Source: Archaeoglobaceae archaeon (lineage in GTDB: Archaea > Halobacteriota > Archaeoglobi > Archaeoglobales > Archaeoglobaceae). From it: 64,000 bases of DNA. Location: positions 1-64,000 of the forward strand of contig WAPX01000035.1 of the NCBI GenBank assembly GCA_015520485.1, written 5' to 3'. The position numbers and the translations under genes were made by a program. Positions 8,883-16,314 of this stretch are shown here, in pieces (position 1 is the stretch's first letter; each line of letters begins with the position of its first letter). The notes under the pieces are model-generated. The model was not told where the DNA came from and made no database searches. It was given only the letters and a program-made list of their open reading frames with translations.

Positions 8883-9066
8883 GGATGCTGAAATCGTTTA
8901 TAAAGCTCTAAGCGTCGACGCGGGAGATGCAAAACTTTATTTAGATGGTGGCACGCTCACCCTAATGTTTCAGGCGGAGAGTCTTTCATCCCTGAGAGCA
9001 GGGGTGAATTCCTGGCTCAGGTTAATAAAGGTGTGTAAAGACGTGCTGAAACTGTGTGAGAGGTGA
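8845..9066 (+). CDS. pcc1: KEOPS complex subunit Pcc1
   Basis: A 73-residue protein with the Pcc1 pattern: 'AEIVYKALSVDAGDAKLYLD' then 'AESLSSLRAGVNSWLRLI'. Pcc1 is the dimerising subunit of KEOPS, which with Kae1, Bud32 and Cgi121 adds the threonyl-carbamoyl group (t6A) to A37 of ANN-decoding tRNAs. The start lies inside the Brix gene, with GAGGTTGA 6 nt before ATG 8845. The stop is 4 nt before the prefoldin start, so the three genes are very likely one operon. Other KEOPS subunits are not in the window. Confidence 0.85.
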   Translation: MRGGFSVKLRLNEDAEIVYKALSVDAGDAKLYLDGGTLTLMFQAESLSSLRAGVNSWLRLIKVCKDVLKLCER

Positions 9067-9070
9067 TATT

Positions 9071-9421
9071 ATGGGCGAACTTCCACCACAGGTTCAGAAT
9101 ATGGTAGCTCAGATGCAGCAGGTTCAGCAGCAGTTGCAGGCCGTGATAGCTCAGAGAATGCAGGTAGAGGCATTGCTTAAGGAGACGAATGAAGCTCTTG
9201 AAGAGGTCAAAAAAGTGGCAGAAGACACGCCGGTGTTCAGAGTCGTGGGCAACATACTCGTTAAGTCTAAAAAAGAAGAAGTCGTGAAGGAACTCGAAGA
9301 GAAAAAAGAAACGTACGAGGTCAGAATAAACACTCTCAAGAGACAGGAAGACAGGTTAAAGGAGAGACTGTCCGAGATCCAGAGCAAGCTTCAGTCCATG
9401 CTTTCTCCTCAGGCTGGTTGA
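9071..9421 (+). CDS. pfdB: Prefoldin beta subunit
   Basis: A 116-residue coiled-coil chaperone subunit. It starts 'MGELPPQVQNMVAQMQQ', has a long helix rich in Q and K, the beta-hairpin 'TPVFRVVGNILVKS', and a second helix. Archaeal prefoldin is a hexamer of two alpha and four beta subunits that passes unfolded proteins to the thermosome. ATG 9071 is preceded at 4 nt by GAGGTGAT, a near-perfect ribosome-binding site, so the upstream ATG at 9056 is rejected. The position behind Pcc1 is common in Euryarchaeota. Confidence 0.92.
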   Translation: MGELPPQVQNMVAQMQQVQQQLQAVIAQRMQVEALLKETNEALEEVKKVAEDTPVFRVVGNILVKSKKEEVVKELEEKKETYEVRINTLKRQEDRLKERLSEIQSKLQSMLSPQAG

Positions 9422-9453
9422 TTTCTTCAATTTTTAATTAATTACGAACAGTT

Positions 9454-9672
9454 ATGTCCGATACGAACTTAGAATCAGAAAAAATTGAAGTGTTTATGTG
9501 CTATTTGGCATTTCACGTAGCTTTGTTCTTTCTCGCAGTAGTTTTACTTGCCTCGTACTTCGTAAACGGCTTTTTTCTGCTTGCCGCTCCCTGTTTGATT
9601 CTGGTAATGTACCTGAGCTACAGAAAGGGAAAAGGAGAAAAAATCAGTATCAGGTCGCGTCAGGTGTTTTAG
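9454..9672 (+). CDS. Small membrane protein, two helices
   Basis: A 72-residue protein of unknown function. After a polar N-terminus of about 12 residues come two hydrophobic helices (about 13-33 'VFMCYLAFHVALFFLAVVLL' and 36-53 'VNGFFLLAAPCLILVMYL') and a basic tail, 'YRKGKGEKISIRSR', predicted to be cytoplasmic. Its stop at 9670-9672 directly abuts the purH-like start at 9673, so it is probably translated with that gene. No family recognised. Confidence 0.6.
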   Translation: MSDTNLESEKIEVFMCYLAFHVALFFLAVVLLASYFVNGFFLLAAPCLILVMYLSYRKGKGEKISIRSRQVF

Positions 9673-10167
9673 ATGTGTAAGCCCGTATACGCTCTGTTCA
9701 GTCTCAGCATGAAAAAAGGTGCTGAAAAACTGGCCAAAGTCGTTGCGGAACACAGGAAGATTCTCGCAACGTCAGGCACGGCAAAGTACCTCAGAGAACA
9801 CGGAATAGATGTAATTAACCTGTCCGAAATAACTGGAATAGAGGAGAGTAAAACTTTAAAAACGCTTCATCCAAAAGTTTTTGAGATGATAAATACAGGA
9901 GAAATAGATATAGTTGTCGTAAATTTATATCCATTTAAAGAGAAACCGTGCGTGGATAACATTGACATCGGAGGAGTTACGCTTTTGAGGGCAGCTGCAA
10001 AAAACTTTGAAAGGGTTCTTGCCGTCTGCAAACCTGATCAATACAGCGAGGTTGTGGCGTGCTTTCCAGACATAGAAAGGCTAAGGAAAAAGTTTGCTTG
10101 CACGGCCTTCAGAGTTACTTCGGAGTACGACAGGGCTATAGGCGAGTGGATTTGTGCGGGGTGGTAG
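9673..10167 (+). CDS. purH: Stand-alone IMP cyclohydrolase domain (PurH N-terminal type)
   Basis: A 164-residue protein that matches only the N-terminal half of bacterial PurH. The MGS-like fold starts 'ALFSLSMKKGAEKLAKVVAE', then 'ILATSGTAKYLREHGI', 'KTLHPKVFEMI' and 'VVVNLYPFKEKP', and ends 'DIGGVTLLRAAAKNFERV'. These are the IMP cyclohydrolase marks. The AICAR formyltransferase half is missing; in archaea this step is done by a separate enzyme such as PurP. It should close the ring of FAICAR to give IMP. The stop overlaps the shikimate kinase start by 7 nt. purE is 2 kb downstream on the other strand. Confidence 0.85.
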   Translation: MCKPVYALFSLSMKKGAEKLAKVVAEHRKILATSGTAKYLREHGIDVINLSEITGIEESKTLKTLHPKVFEMINTGEIDIVVVNLYPFKEKPCVDNIDIGGVTLLRAAAKNFERVLAVCKPDQYSEVVACFPDIERLRKKFACTAFRVTSEYDRAIGEWICAGW

Positions 10168-11003
10168 AACTGAGAGAACGGAAAGCCTGTGCTGAGGCTT
10201 ACGCAGCCGGAACGGTTATAAACGCTTTGAGCACAGGAAAAGGCTCAGCCTTCGCCCTGAACATCAGAACGAGAGTTGAGGTGAGGGAGAGCGGAGAAAA
10301 CCTGCTGATCAGCGATGGGAAAAAGTCAGGGTCGCAGGTAGTGGAGGAAGTTCTGAACGTACTTGGAATTGAAAGGAATTTTGAAGTAAGGGCGGAAAGC
10401 GATATACCGAGAGGGAGCGGTCTTGGAAGCAGCAGTGCCTTTGTAAACGCTCTAATACTCGCTCTGTGCAGGGCAGAAGGTATAGAGCTCGAACCAGCTG
10501 AAGTGCTCAGACTGAATGCTAAGGTATCCCTGAAATGCGGAATAAGCTACACCGGAGCGATGGACGATGCTGCTGCTTCACTGCTCGGAGGGTTTGTCGT
10601 TACGGACAACGAAAAAATGGAGCTGTTAAGGCACGACATCGACTTTAACGAGAGCAGGGCGATAATTCTGATACCAAACTGGAGCAGAAAAAACGTGAGC
10701 CTAGAAATCATGAGGAAGGGAAACCTGAATACTGTAAGGCTCGCTTTCGAGCTTGCTGTGAAGGGCCATTACTGCGAGGCCATGAAGTTAAACACGGAGT
10801 ACTGCTGTTCTCTGCTGAACTACAGCACAAAACCGGTCGAGATAGCAGAAAAAGCCGGTCTATGTGCTGGTTTATCCGGAAACGGTCCAGCGTACGTCGC
10901 GTATGGAAATCCTGAGGGAATGAAAAAGATAATAAAAGAATGGTCTGATTTCGGCAGGGTTGTTCTGACAACAATTCCGAAAAAGCCGTGCTTTGGAATC
11001 TGA
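10161..11003 (+). CDS. aroK: Archaeal shikimate kinase (GHMP family)
   Basis: About 280 residues. The protein has 'AAGTVINALSTGKGSAF', the GHMP ATP-loop 'IPRGSGLGSSSAFVNALILA', and a C-terminal glycine loop 'GLCAGLSGNGPAYVA'. This is the archaeal shikimate kinase, related to homoserine kinase and unrelated to bacterial AroK; it phosphorylates shikimate in aromatic amino-acid synthesis. GTG 10161 is chosen because family members begin shortly before the 'AAGT' strand. An upstream in-frame extension to 10059 would lie wholly inside purH and is unlikely. The pair purH-aroK overlaps and is co-transcribed. Confidence 0.87.
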   Translation: MVELRERKACAEAYAAGTVINALSTGKGSAFALNIRTRVEVRESGENLLISDGKKSGSQVVEEVLNVLGIERNFEVRAESDIPRGSGLGSSSAFVNALILALCRAEGIELEPAEVLRLNAKVSLKCGISYTGAMDDAAASLLGGFVVTDNEKMELLRHDIDFNESRAIILIPNWSRKNVSLEIMRKGNLNTVRLAFELAVKGHYCEAMKLNTEYCCSLLNYSTKPVEIAEKAGLCAGLSGNGPAYVAYGNPEGMKKIIKEWSDFGRVVLTTIPKKPCFGI

Positions 11004-11039
11004 GTCTGAATCAGTTGTTTAAATCAAGCTCTGCATCCA

Positions 11040-11606
11040 TTATCTCCGAATACTTTTTAACGAACTCTTTAGAAAATCCACAATTTTTTCCACGTTTTCT
11101 AAACTGCTCCCGTAATCGACGTAGTATTCTGTGGTAGGATATGGGTATAACTGGCTCGAAATATTTATTCTGGTTCCGCCATCAAGCTTTTGAAGTTCAA
11201 TTGTGATCAGGTCCTGATTGAACAACCAGTCCAGCGGAACTTTCGTCGGTTTTATCGCTATGATTTTGCCGAGTTTACGGTTCGCCTCTCTGATCTTACA
11301 TTTCATAGATTTAACGGCTTTGAGGCACAGATCGAACGCTTCGTCGTAAGGGATATCGATTTCGATCTCTCTCGTGTGGTAACATTTCAACAGCTCGGAT
11401 GATTTGCCGTATTTGCGCTCCATTCTTTTCAGGTATATTAAATCCGTCAGGAGTAAAAACGATCCGAATGCTAAACCTATTCCCAGAGAAACGAGCAGAC
11501 TCTCCAGTAAGGATTTATAGATCGGACATACCAGTAACGTTATGAATAGTCCTAAGAGAGCTCCGCTGAGGATGGGTTTCAGGATCAGGCGAGTTCTCAT
11601 GTCCAT
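11040..11606 (-). CDS. Membrane protein with a C-terminal soluble domain, unknown
   Basis: A 188-residue protein. Two hydrophobic helices (about residues 9-28 and 31-58) are followed by a soluble domain beginning near 'EIEIDIPYDEAFDLCLKAVK' with alternating strands and ending 'SLENVEKIVDFLKSSLKSI'. The soluble part resembles the strand-helix layout of SRPBCC/START-like lipid-binding folds, but that is an impression only. It is convergent with aroK and divergent from leuD. No family name can be given. Confidence 0.6.
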   Translation of the reverse strand: MDMRTRLILKPILSGALLGLFITLLVCPIYKSLLESLLVSLGIGLAFGSFLLLTDLIYLKRMERKYGKSSELLKCYHTREIEIDIPYDEAFDLCLKAVKSMKCKIREANRKLGKIIAIKPTKVPLDWLFNQDLITIELQKLDGGTRINISSQLYPYPTTEYYVDYGSSLENVEKIVDFLKSSLKSIRR

Positions 11607-11772
11607 GAAGGTGGTGGAACGATAAGGTATATATTTTATGCGAAAAGCCTGTTCTGCTTAATAGGTAATAATTGGTTCTGTAAACTGTTCTGTGAAATGT
11701 GATTGCTGGCATTTCAGATGCGCTTTGGTTGAAATCCGGAAAAAACTAAAAACTTCCACCCGACTTCACACC

Positions 11773-12270
11773 ATGATTCTCAAAGGGAGAGCGTGGAAGT
11801 TTGGAGACGACATTTCAACAGACCACATAACGCCGGGAAGGTACTACCACCTCAGGAGTAATTTGCCTGAACTTGCGAAGCATGTAATGGAGGACGCAAA
11901 TCCCGAATTTGCCTCAAAGGTAAAAAAAGGAGACTTCATCGTTGCTGGAAAAAACTTTGGATGTGGTAGCAGCAGAGAGCACGCTCCAGCAGTCATAAAG
12001 CTTGCAGGCGTTTCTGCTGTAATAGCAAAATCCTTTGCGAGAATATTTTACAGAAACGCAATAAACATCGGATTGCCCGTTCTGATTGCTGACACTGACC
12101 TAATAGACGACGGAGATGAACTGGAAGTTGACGTATCGAGCGGCACGATAAGGGATTTAACAAAGGGCGTTGAGTTAAAAGCGAGACCCCTACCGGACGT
12201 AATGATAAAAATACTGGAAAACGGCGGGCTGGTAGAGTATATCAAAAAGCACGGAGACATAGTGGTTTAA
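11773..12270 (+). CDS. leuD: 3-isopropylmalate dehydratase small subunit (LeuD/HacB family)
   Basis: A 165-residue swivel domain. The protein starts '[19 protein letters not shown]', has the diagnostic '[14 protein letters not shown]' and '[15 protein letters not shown]', and ends after '[10 protein letters not shown]'. It forms the active site with LeuC. In this family the loop after 'PGR/PAR' sets substrate choice (YLVYT-type in isopropylmalate isomerase, YLRT-type in homoaconitase); here it reads 'YYHLRSN' (24-30), a form that fits neither exactly. ATG 11773 is used; an upstream ATG at 11692 would add 27 residues that do not fit the family. The gene is 9 kb from leuC. Its stop touches that of purE on the other strand. 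Confidence 0.88.
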   Translation: MILKGRAWKFGDDISTDHITPGRYYHLRSNLPELAKHVMEDANPEFASKVKKGDFIVAGKNFGCGSSREHAPAVIKLAGVSAVIAKSFARIFYRNAINIGLPVLIADTDLIDDGDELEVDVSSGTIRDLTKGVELKARPLPDVMIKILENGGLVEYIKKHGDIVV

Positions 12271-12738
12271 TCAGACAGATATTTCTCTGTCCGCCTCTTC
12301 AACCTCCCTCTTCTTTTCGTTCTGGTAATCCACGACTTTCTTCTTCAACCTTTCGTCTCTCAGAGCGAGAATTTTAACTGCGGCGAGGGCAGCGTTTTCA
12401 GGATCCAGCACCACGAGCGGTGCCACGCCGGAAGGCATCCTGAGCGATGAAAGAATGTCCATTCCGGCAAAGCTGCTGCTGTAAGGAGGACACGCTATAA
12501 CCGGATTTGGCGTGTTTGCGTCGGCAAAGCCGCTCAGTGCATTACTTCTGCCAGCCACCGTTATGAATACTGCATCCGGATACTCTCTAAGTATTTCAAG
12601 AACTTTTTCCGGTGTTTTGTGGGCAGAAGCAATCCTCATAACGTAGCTCACACCAAACCTTTCAAGAGCGTTCGCTATTCTACTGGAAAAATCCACGTCA
12701 GCCTTTGACCCCATTACTATTACGACGTCCACGCTCAT
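12271..12738 (-). CDS. purE: PurE, class II-like AIR carboxylase
   Basis: A 155-residue PurE fold. The N-terminus 'VDVVIVMGSKADVDFSSRIA' and the phosphate loop 'ASAHKTPEKVLEI' are present. The region 'VAGRSNALSGFADANTPNPV' and 'CPPYSS' resembles class II enzymes, which carboxylate AIR with CO2 directly, rather than class I mutases, which have 'SAHRTP' and need PurK. No purK is seen nearby. The gene ends head-to-head with leuD with no intergenic gap, so terminators must overlap coding sequence. The class assignment is an inference from a few residues. Confidence 0.87.
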   Translation of the reverse strand: MSVDVVIVMGSKADVDFSSRIANALERFGVSYVMRIASAHKTPEKVLEILREYPDAVFITVAGRSNALSGFADANTPNPVIACPPYSSSFAGMDILSSLRMPSGVAPLVVLDPENAALAAVKILALRDERLKKKVVDYQNEKKREVEEADREISV

Positions 12739-12775
12739 GTTTTATCAAAACTGTTTTGCCGTATTAACTCTTTTC

Positions 12776-12799
12776 TACCTGCTGATTGACCGGCAGGTA
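12776..12799. repeat. Hairpin between purE and an unknown membrane gene
   Basis: A perfect 7-bp inverted repeat, TACCTGC-N10-GCAGGTA, sits 38 nt upstream of purE and about 150 nt upstream of the gene at 12946. Given its place between divergent genes it might be an operator or an RNA hairpin in the purE leader. No regulator is known to match it. Confidence 0.4.
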
Positions 12800-12945
12800 A
12801 CTGGATCGTTAACGGTGTAACTGCTGAGAATGCAGGCAAGCAATCCCGGCAACCATTGAATTATATATAAAATTAAAATATCAGCTAAAATGTCAAACTG
12901 AAAAACAGGAATAAAACGACTGCAAAATTTGGAAAAGGTTAAGAA

Positions 12946-13482
12946 ATGGAAAAGTCAGGCTTTTCCGTGAGGTTTCTGCTTGAAGCTGATTACGAAAAAG
13001 TAGCAGAAGAAGTGGAAAAATACCTGAAACTGAAGGAGAGGAACTACAGCGTTAAGAGATACGCCCGTCCGAGAATGGTGAAGTTCAAACTCGGCTTCAT
13101 GAAGAGCGTGACGATAGCTCAGGCTGGAAGGAACACTTTCGTTAAAGCTCCAGCCGAATTTTACGATGTGCTTGTACAGTTTAAAACAAAAGAAGTATTC
13201 GGCAAGATACCGGACGCCGCCGGGCTGGAGGTTGAAAAAACCATACTCGCCGCTCAGGAGGATGCTGCGAAGAAAACGCTGATACTCGTGATCGCTCTCT
13301 CTGCCTTTGCGGCTCCCGCAATGATTCTGAAAAACCTGCCTCCTTACTCTCTGGGTCTTCTGCTGTTCACACTGCTTCCCGTAAAAGTAAAGGTTTCAGG
13401 GTTCGATCTGGAAGTGAGTGTTTTTCCAGTTCTCTACCCGTACTACGCTCTGAAGAAGAGAAAGCTGGAAAAATCGAGCTGA
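12946..13482 (+). CDS. Unknown protein with soluble head and two C-terminal membrane helices
   Basis: A 178-residue protein. The first 110 residues are polar and mixed alpha/beta ('FSVRFLLEADYEKVAEEVEK', 'MVKFKLGFMKSVTIAQ'). Two hydrophobic stretches follow (about 118-135 'LILVIALSAFAAPAMIL' and 140-157 'PYSLGLLLFTLLPVKV'), then 'PVLYPYYALKKRKLEKSS'. A good TATA box, TTATATATAAAAT, lies near 12857, some 90 nt upstream. It runs convergent with mfnA with only 4 nt between stops. Family not recognised. Confidence 0.6.
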   Translation: MEKSGFSVRFLLEADYEKVAEEVEKYLKLKERNYSVKRYARPRMVKFKLGFMKSVTIAQAGRNTFVKAPAEFYDVLVQFKTKEVFGKIPDAAGLEVEKTILAAQEDAAKKTLILVIALSAFAAPAMILKNLPPYSLGLLLFTLLPVKVKVSGFDLEVSVFPVLYPYYALKKRKLEKSS

Positions 13483-13486
13483 CAAG

Positions 13487-14587
13487 TTAAAGATTTCTGA
13501 CGACCTGCTTCAAAGCTTCCACGAACTCGAAGGCTAAGCTTTCAGTTATGTGGGGCATGACCACGCACCTTATAGCTTCCGGTCTTCTTATCGTGGACAC
13601 AATCCAGCCCATCTTTTTCAGCTCTTCTCTGACTTTTTCAGCCCTGCACCTGAAACATACCACGTTTGTAACGGGCTCTATTACTGCTTCGAGACCTGTG
13701 GCTTCTACCTCGTCTTTTATCAGGCGGGTAATCCTCATGCACTCCAAAACTACTTTTTTCATCCCCTCAAAACCGAGGTACCTTAGAACGGCGTAAGCAG
13801 AAGCAACTCCGGTACCCGGTCTCGTTCCGGTAAGCGTGTACTGCTTTGCTGATGTTAAATAAGGAGTTTCCACGTTCAGAGCTTCCAGATATTCCTCCTC
13901 TCTGAACAGAATTGCACTTGAAGGTATCGTTGCCATGCCCATCTTGTGAGGATCCGCAGTAAGCGAGCAGACGCCTTCAACTCTAAAGTCGAAATCTCTG
14001 ATACCCAGAAAAGGAAGAACGAATCCGCCGAAGGCCGCATCTACGTGCAGAAACACGTCGTTCTCTAAGGCAATATCAGATAAAGCCCTGATGTCGTCAA
14101 CCTGTCCGAGCTCTGTAGTTCCGGCAATTCCAACGATGGCGAAAGTGTCGTCGTCAATCAGCCTTTCAACGTCTCCAGTATCAACTCTGTACTCCCCATC
14201 GAGCTTTGCCCTTCTCACCTCAACGCCAATTAAATCCCCTATTTTTGCAAATGAGAAGTGAGCGGACTCCGGGACAACTATGTTTCCTTTCTTCCCCGTT
14301 ACGTTTTTTGCCGCTCTGATCGCCTGTATATTCCCTTCAGTACCACCAGAACCTATGTAACCGGAAACGTCCTTTTTTCCGAAGAGTTTTCCAAGTTCTG
14401 AAATCAGCTTTCTCTCCAGCTCGGCCGTTCCGGGAAAAAGTCCCGGATCTCCGAGGTTCGTTCTGATGAACATCGTGTGAGCTTTCACGGCTACTGGATG
14501 AGGGTTTGTGCACATGGAGCTTAAAATCCTCGAGTACTGCAAATCCTTAGATAGATAGCTCTCCAACTCTTTCAGCACCTGATGCAT
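13487..14587 (-). CDS. mfnA: MfnA-type L-tyrosine/L-aspartate decarboxylase
   Basis: A PLP group II decarboxylase of about 366 residues. Marks are 'RILSSMCTNPHPVAV', 'GYIGSGGTEGNIQAI', 'HVDAAFGGFVLPF' (PLP aspartate) and the Schiff-base lysine in 'ADPHKMGMATIPSS'. MfnA makes tyramine for methanofuran, or beta-alanine for coenzyme A in some archaea; Archaeoglobales need methanofuran for reverse methanogenesis. A GTG at 14626 would add 13 residues, 'AKTVITPSQSGV', that do not fit the family, so ATG 14587 ('MHQVLKELE') is preferred; this is not certain. The gene is divergent from mobA. Confidence 0.86.
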   Translation of the reverse strand: MHQVLKELESYLSKDLQYSRILSSMCTNPHPVAVKAHTMFIRTNLGDPGLFPGTAELERKLISELGKLFGKKDVSGYIGSGGTEGNIQAIRAAKNVTGKKGNIVVPESAHFSFAKIGDLIGVEVRRAKLDGEYRVDTGDVERLIDDDTFAIVGIAGTTELGQVDDIRALSDIALENDVFLHVDAAFGGFVLPFLGIRDFDFRVEGVCSLTADPHKMGMATIPSSAILFREEEYLEALNVETPYLTSAKQYTLTGTRPGTGVASAYAVLRYLGFEGMKKVVLECMRITRLIKDEVEATGLEAVIEPVTNVVCFRCRAEKVREELKKMGWIVSTIRRPEAIRCVVMPHITESLAFEFVEALKQVVRNL

Positions 14588-14709
14588 AACACCGGATTGA
14601 CTGGGAGTTATTACTGTTTTCGCCACATTTTATTCAGCTTTCCTCTTCAGCTTTTACACCCAGAAGTCAAGAAGTCAAAATATATATCCAGTAACAACGG
14701 TATTGATGT

Positions 14710-15336
14710 GTGAGGTGTGCTCTGCTCGCCGGAGGTAAAGGTACGAGGCTGAACTTTGCTGAAAAGCCTCTGTTAAGGGTCTGTGGAAAAAGGATAATCG
14801 AGCTCGTAATTACAGAACTCAGAATACCCACTTTAATCGTTTGCAGCGAGGAGAAAGCCAAACTCTACAGGAAAGTTGCTGAGGAATTGGACTCACTCGC
14901 TGAAGTTGAAGTTGTTCCCGATAAAATACCCGATTTCGGGCCGTCCGGTGGCATATACACGGCTCTGCTGGAGTGGGGAGATGTGGTTGTAATCGCCGGG
15001 GACATGCCATTCGTCAGGAAAGAAGTCGTCAGGCTGCTCTGGAATGAGGGCAGAATTGGATACGATGCAGTTATTCCCATGTGGAGTGACGGAAAAAAAG
15101 AACCTCTATTGGCTTACTACTCTTCGAAATCTCTGAAGGCTTTTGAGAGAGCAATAGAACTTAAAGAGAGAAAAATAATGAAAGCTGTGGAAAAAATGTC
15201 AAAAGTTAAATTTTTGGATGTTGATATTATCAAAAATTTTGATAAGGATCTTGTGTCTTTTTTTAACGTGAACACCCCCGAAGACCTGAGAAGGGCTGAT
15301 GAGTTATGCTCATCGATAGATTTGGCAGGAGAATAA
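14710..15336 (+). CDS. mobA: Molybdenum cofactor guanylyltransferase-like protein (MobA)
   Basis: A 208-residue nucleotidyltransferase. It has the GTP-binding loop 'ALLAGGKGTRLNFAEKPLL' at the N-terminus, 'FGPSGGIYTAL' and the metal-binding 'IAGDMPFVRKEV'. MobA attaches GMP to molybdopterin. The GTG start at 14710 is supported by a TATA box (ATATATAT at about 14680-14687) 26 nt before it, which fits a leaderless message. The gene overlaps moaA by 31 nt, so both act in one Mo/W cofactor operon. A wider role as a generic sugar nucleotidyltransferase cannot be excluded, but the moaA link favours MobA. Confidence 0.85.
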   Translation: MRCALLAGGKGTRLNFAEKPLLRVCGKRIIELVITELRIPTLIVCSEEKAKLYRKVAEELDSLAEVEVVPDKIPDFGPSGGIYTALLEWGDVVVIAGDMPFVRKEVVRLLWNEGRIGYDAVIPMWSDGKKEPLLAYYSSKSLKAFERAIELKERKIMKAVEKMSKVKFLDVDIIKNFDKDLVSFFNVNTPEDLRRADELCSSIDLAGE

Positions 15337-16211
15337 CTAATCTGAGAATTGCCGTTACGATGAAGTGCAACCTCAGGTGCTTCTACTGTCACAGAGAAGG
15401 TCAGGCTAACGGTGAGGAGAGCGAGCTAAGCGTCAGCGAAATAGCAGAGATAGCCAGAGCTTTTTACGATCTGGGAATAAAGAAAGTCAAGATTACAGGC
15501 GGAGAGCCCCTGCTGAGAAAAGACATATGCGACATAATTTCCTCCATGCCCCCCTTTCAAGAAATATCCATAACGACAAACGGAACGCTGCTCGCCGAAA
15601 AAGCTGAAGAGCTCAGGGAATCGGGATTAGACAGAGTTAACGTGAGCCTCGATTCTCTCAGACCGGAAACGTACAGGCGCATCACGGGTGGGGATGTGGA
15701 GAAAGTCGTGGATGGAATAAAAACAGCCTGTGAAATCGGTTTAACCCCCGTAAAGGTAAACATGGTTGTTATGAAGGGAATTAACGACGATCAGGTTGAA
15801 GAAATGGTCGAATTCGTTTCATCCATGAACAGGGATGGAATAAGGGCGATACTCCAGCTTATAGAGGTGCTGAAACTCCCCGGACTTGAAAGGTACCACC
15901 TCGACATCTCCGGGATAGAGAGGAAAATAGCGTCTAAAGCGGAGGCGGTGCTTCTCAGGGGCATGCACTTCAGGAGGCAGTACTCCTTTGAAACGGCATC
16001 CGGAAACGCCGTCGTGGAGTTCGTGAAGCCGGTCGACAACTCGGAGTTCTGCGCTCATTGCAACAGGATAAGGGTAACTTCAGATGGCAGAGTAAAGCCG
16101 TGCCTTCTGAGAGAAGACAACACCGTTAACGTTAGAGGTCTTAAAGGAGAAGAGCTGCTTGAAGCCATAAAAAAAGCCGTGGAGCTGAGAGAGCCCTACT
16201 TCAGGGACTGA
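15306..16211 (+). CDS. moaA: GTP 3',8-cyclase MoaA (radical SAM)
   Basis: A 301-residue radical SAM enzyme for the first step of molybdopterin synthesis. The SAM cluster cysteines are C21, C25 and C28 ('KCNLRCFYCHREG'). 'KITGGEPLLRKDI' is the GGE motif that binds SAM. The second cluster, which binds GTP, uses the C-terminal cysteines in 'FCAHCNRIRVTSDGRVKPCL'. The product is cyclic pyranopterin precursor after MoaC. The start overlaps mobA. A short hairpin, CCGTAT-N8-ATACGG at 16236-16255, follows the gene and could be part of a terminator or of the gyrB leader. Confidence 0.92.
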   Translation: MLIDRFGRRITNLRIAVTMKCNLRCFYCHREGQANGEESELSVSEIAEIARAFYDLGIKKVKITGGEPLLRKDICDIISSMPPFQEISITTNGTLLAEKAEELRESGLDRVNVSLDSLRPETYRRITGGDVEKVVDGIKTACEIGLTPVKVNMVVMKGINDDQVEEMVEFVSSMNRDGIRAILQLIEVLKLPGLERYHLDISGIERKIASKAEAVLLRGMHFRRQYSFETASGNAVVEFVKPVDNSEFCAHCNRIRVTSDGRVKPCLLREDNTVNVRGLKGEELLEAIKKAVELREPYFRD

Positions 16212-16314
16212 GAGTTACGAAACGTCTGGAATAACCCGTATTGCCTCTGATACGGCCTGTGATTACACTTCGAAGCTCAGAAAGTTTATCTACCCGCCTG
16301 ACAGACTCCCGTTA

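Noticed and set aside
14588-14626. GTG start of mfnA at 14626
   Set aside because: The 13 extra residues do not fit the family, and no good ribosome-binding site precedes it, though it cannot be fully excluded.
16236-16255. Hairpin CCGTAT-N8-ATACGG as a riboswitch upstream of gyrB
   Set aside because: It is a short stem without any known aptamer core and lies upstream of the probable leaderless gyrB start; a simple moaA 3' structure is enough.
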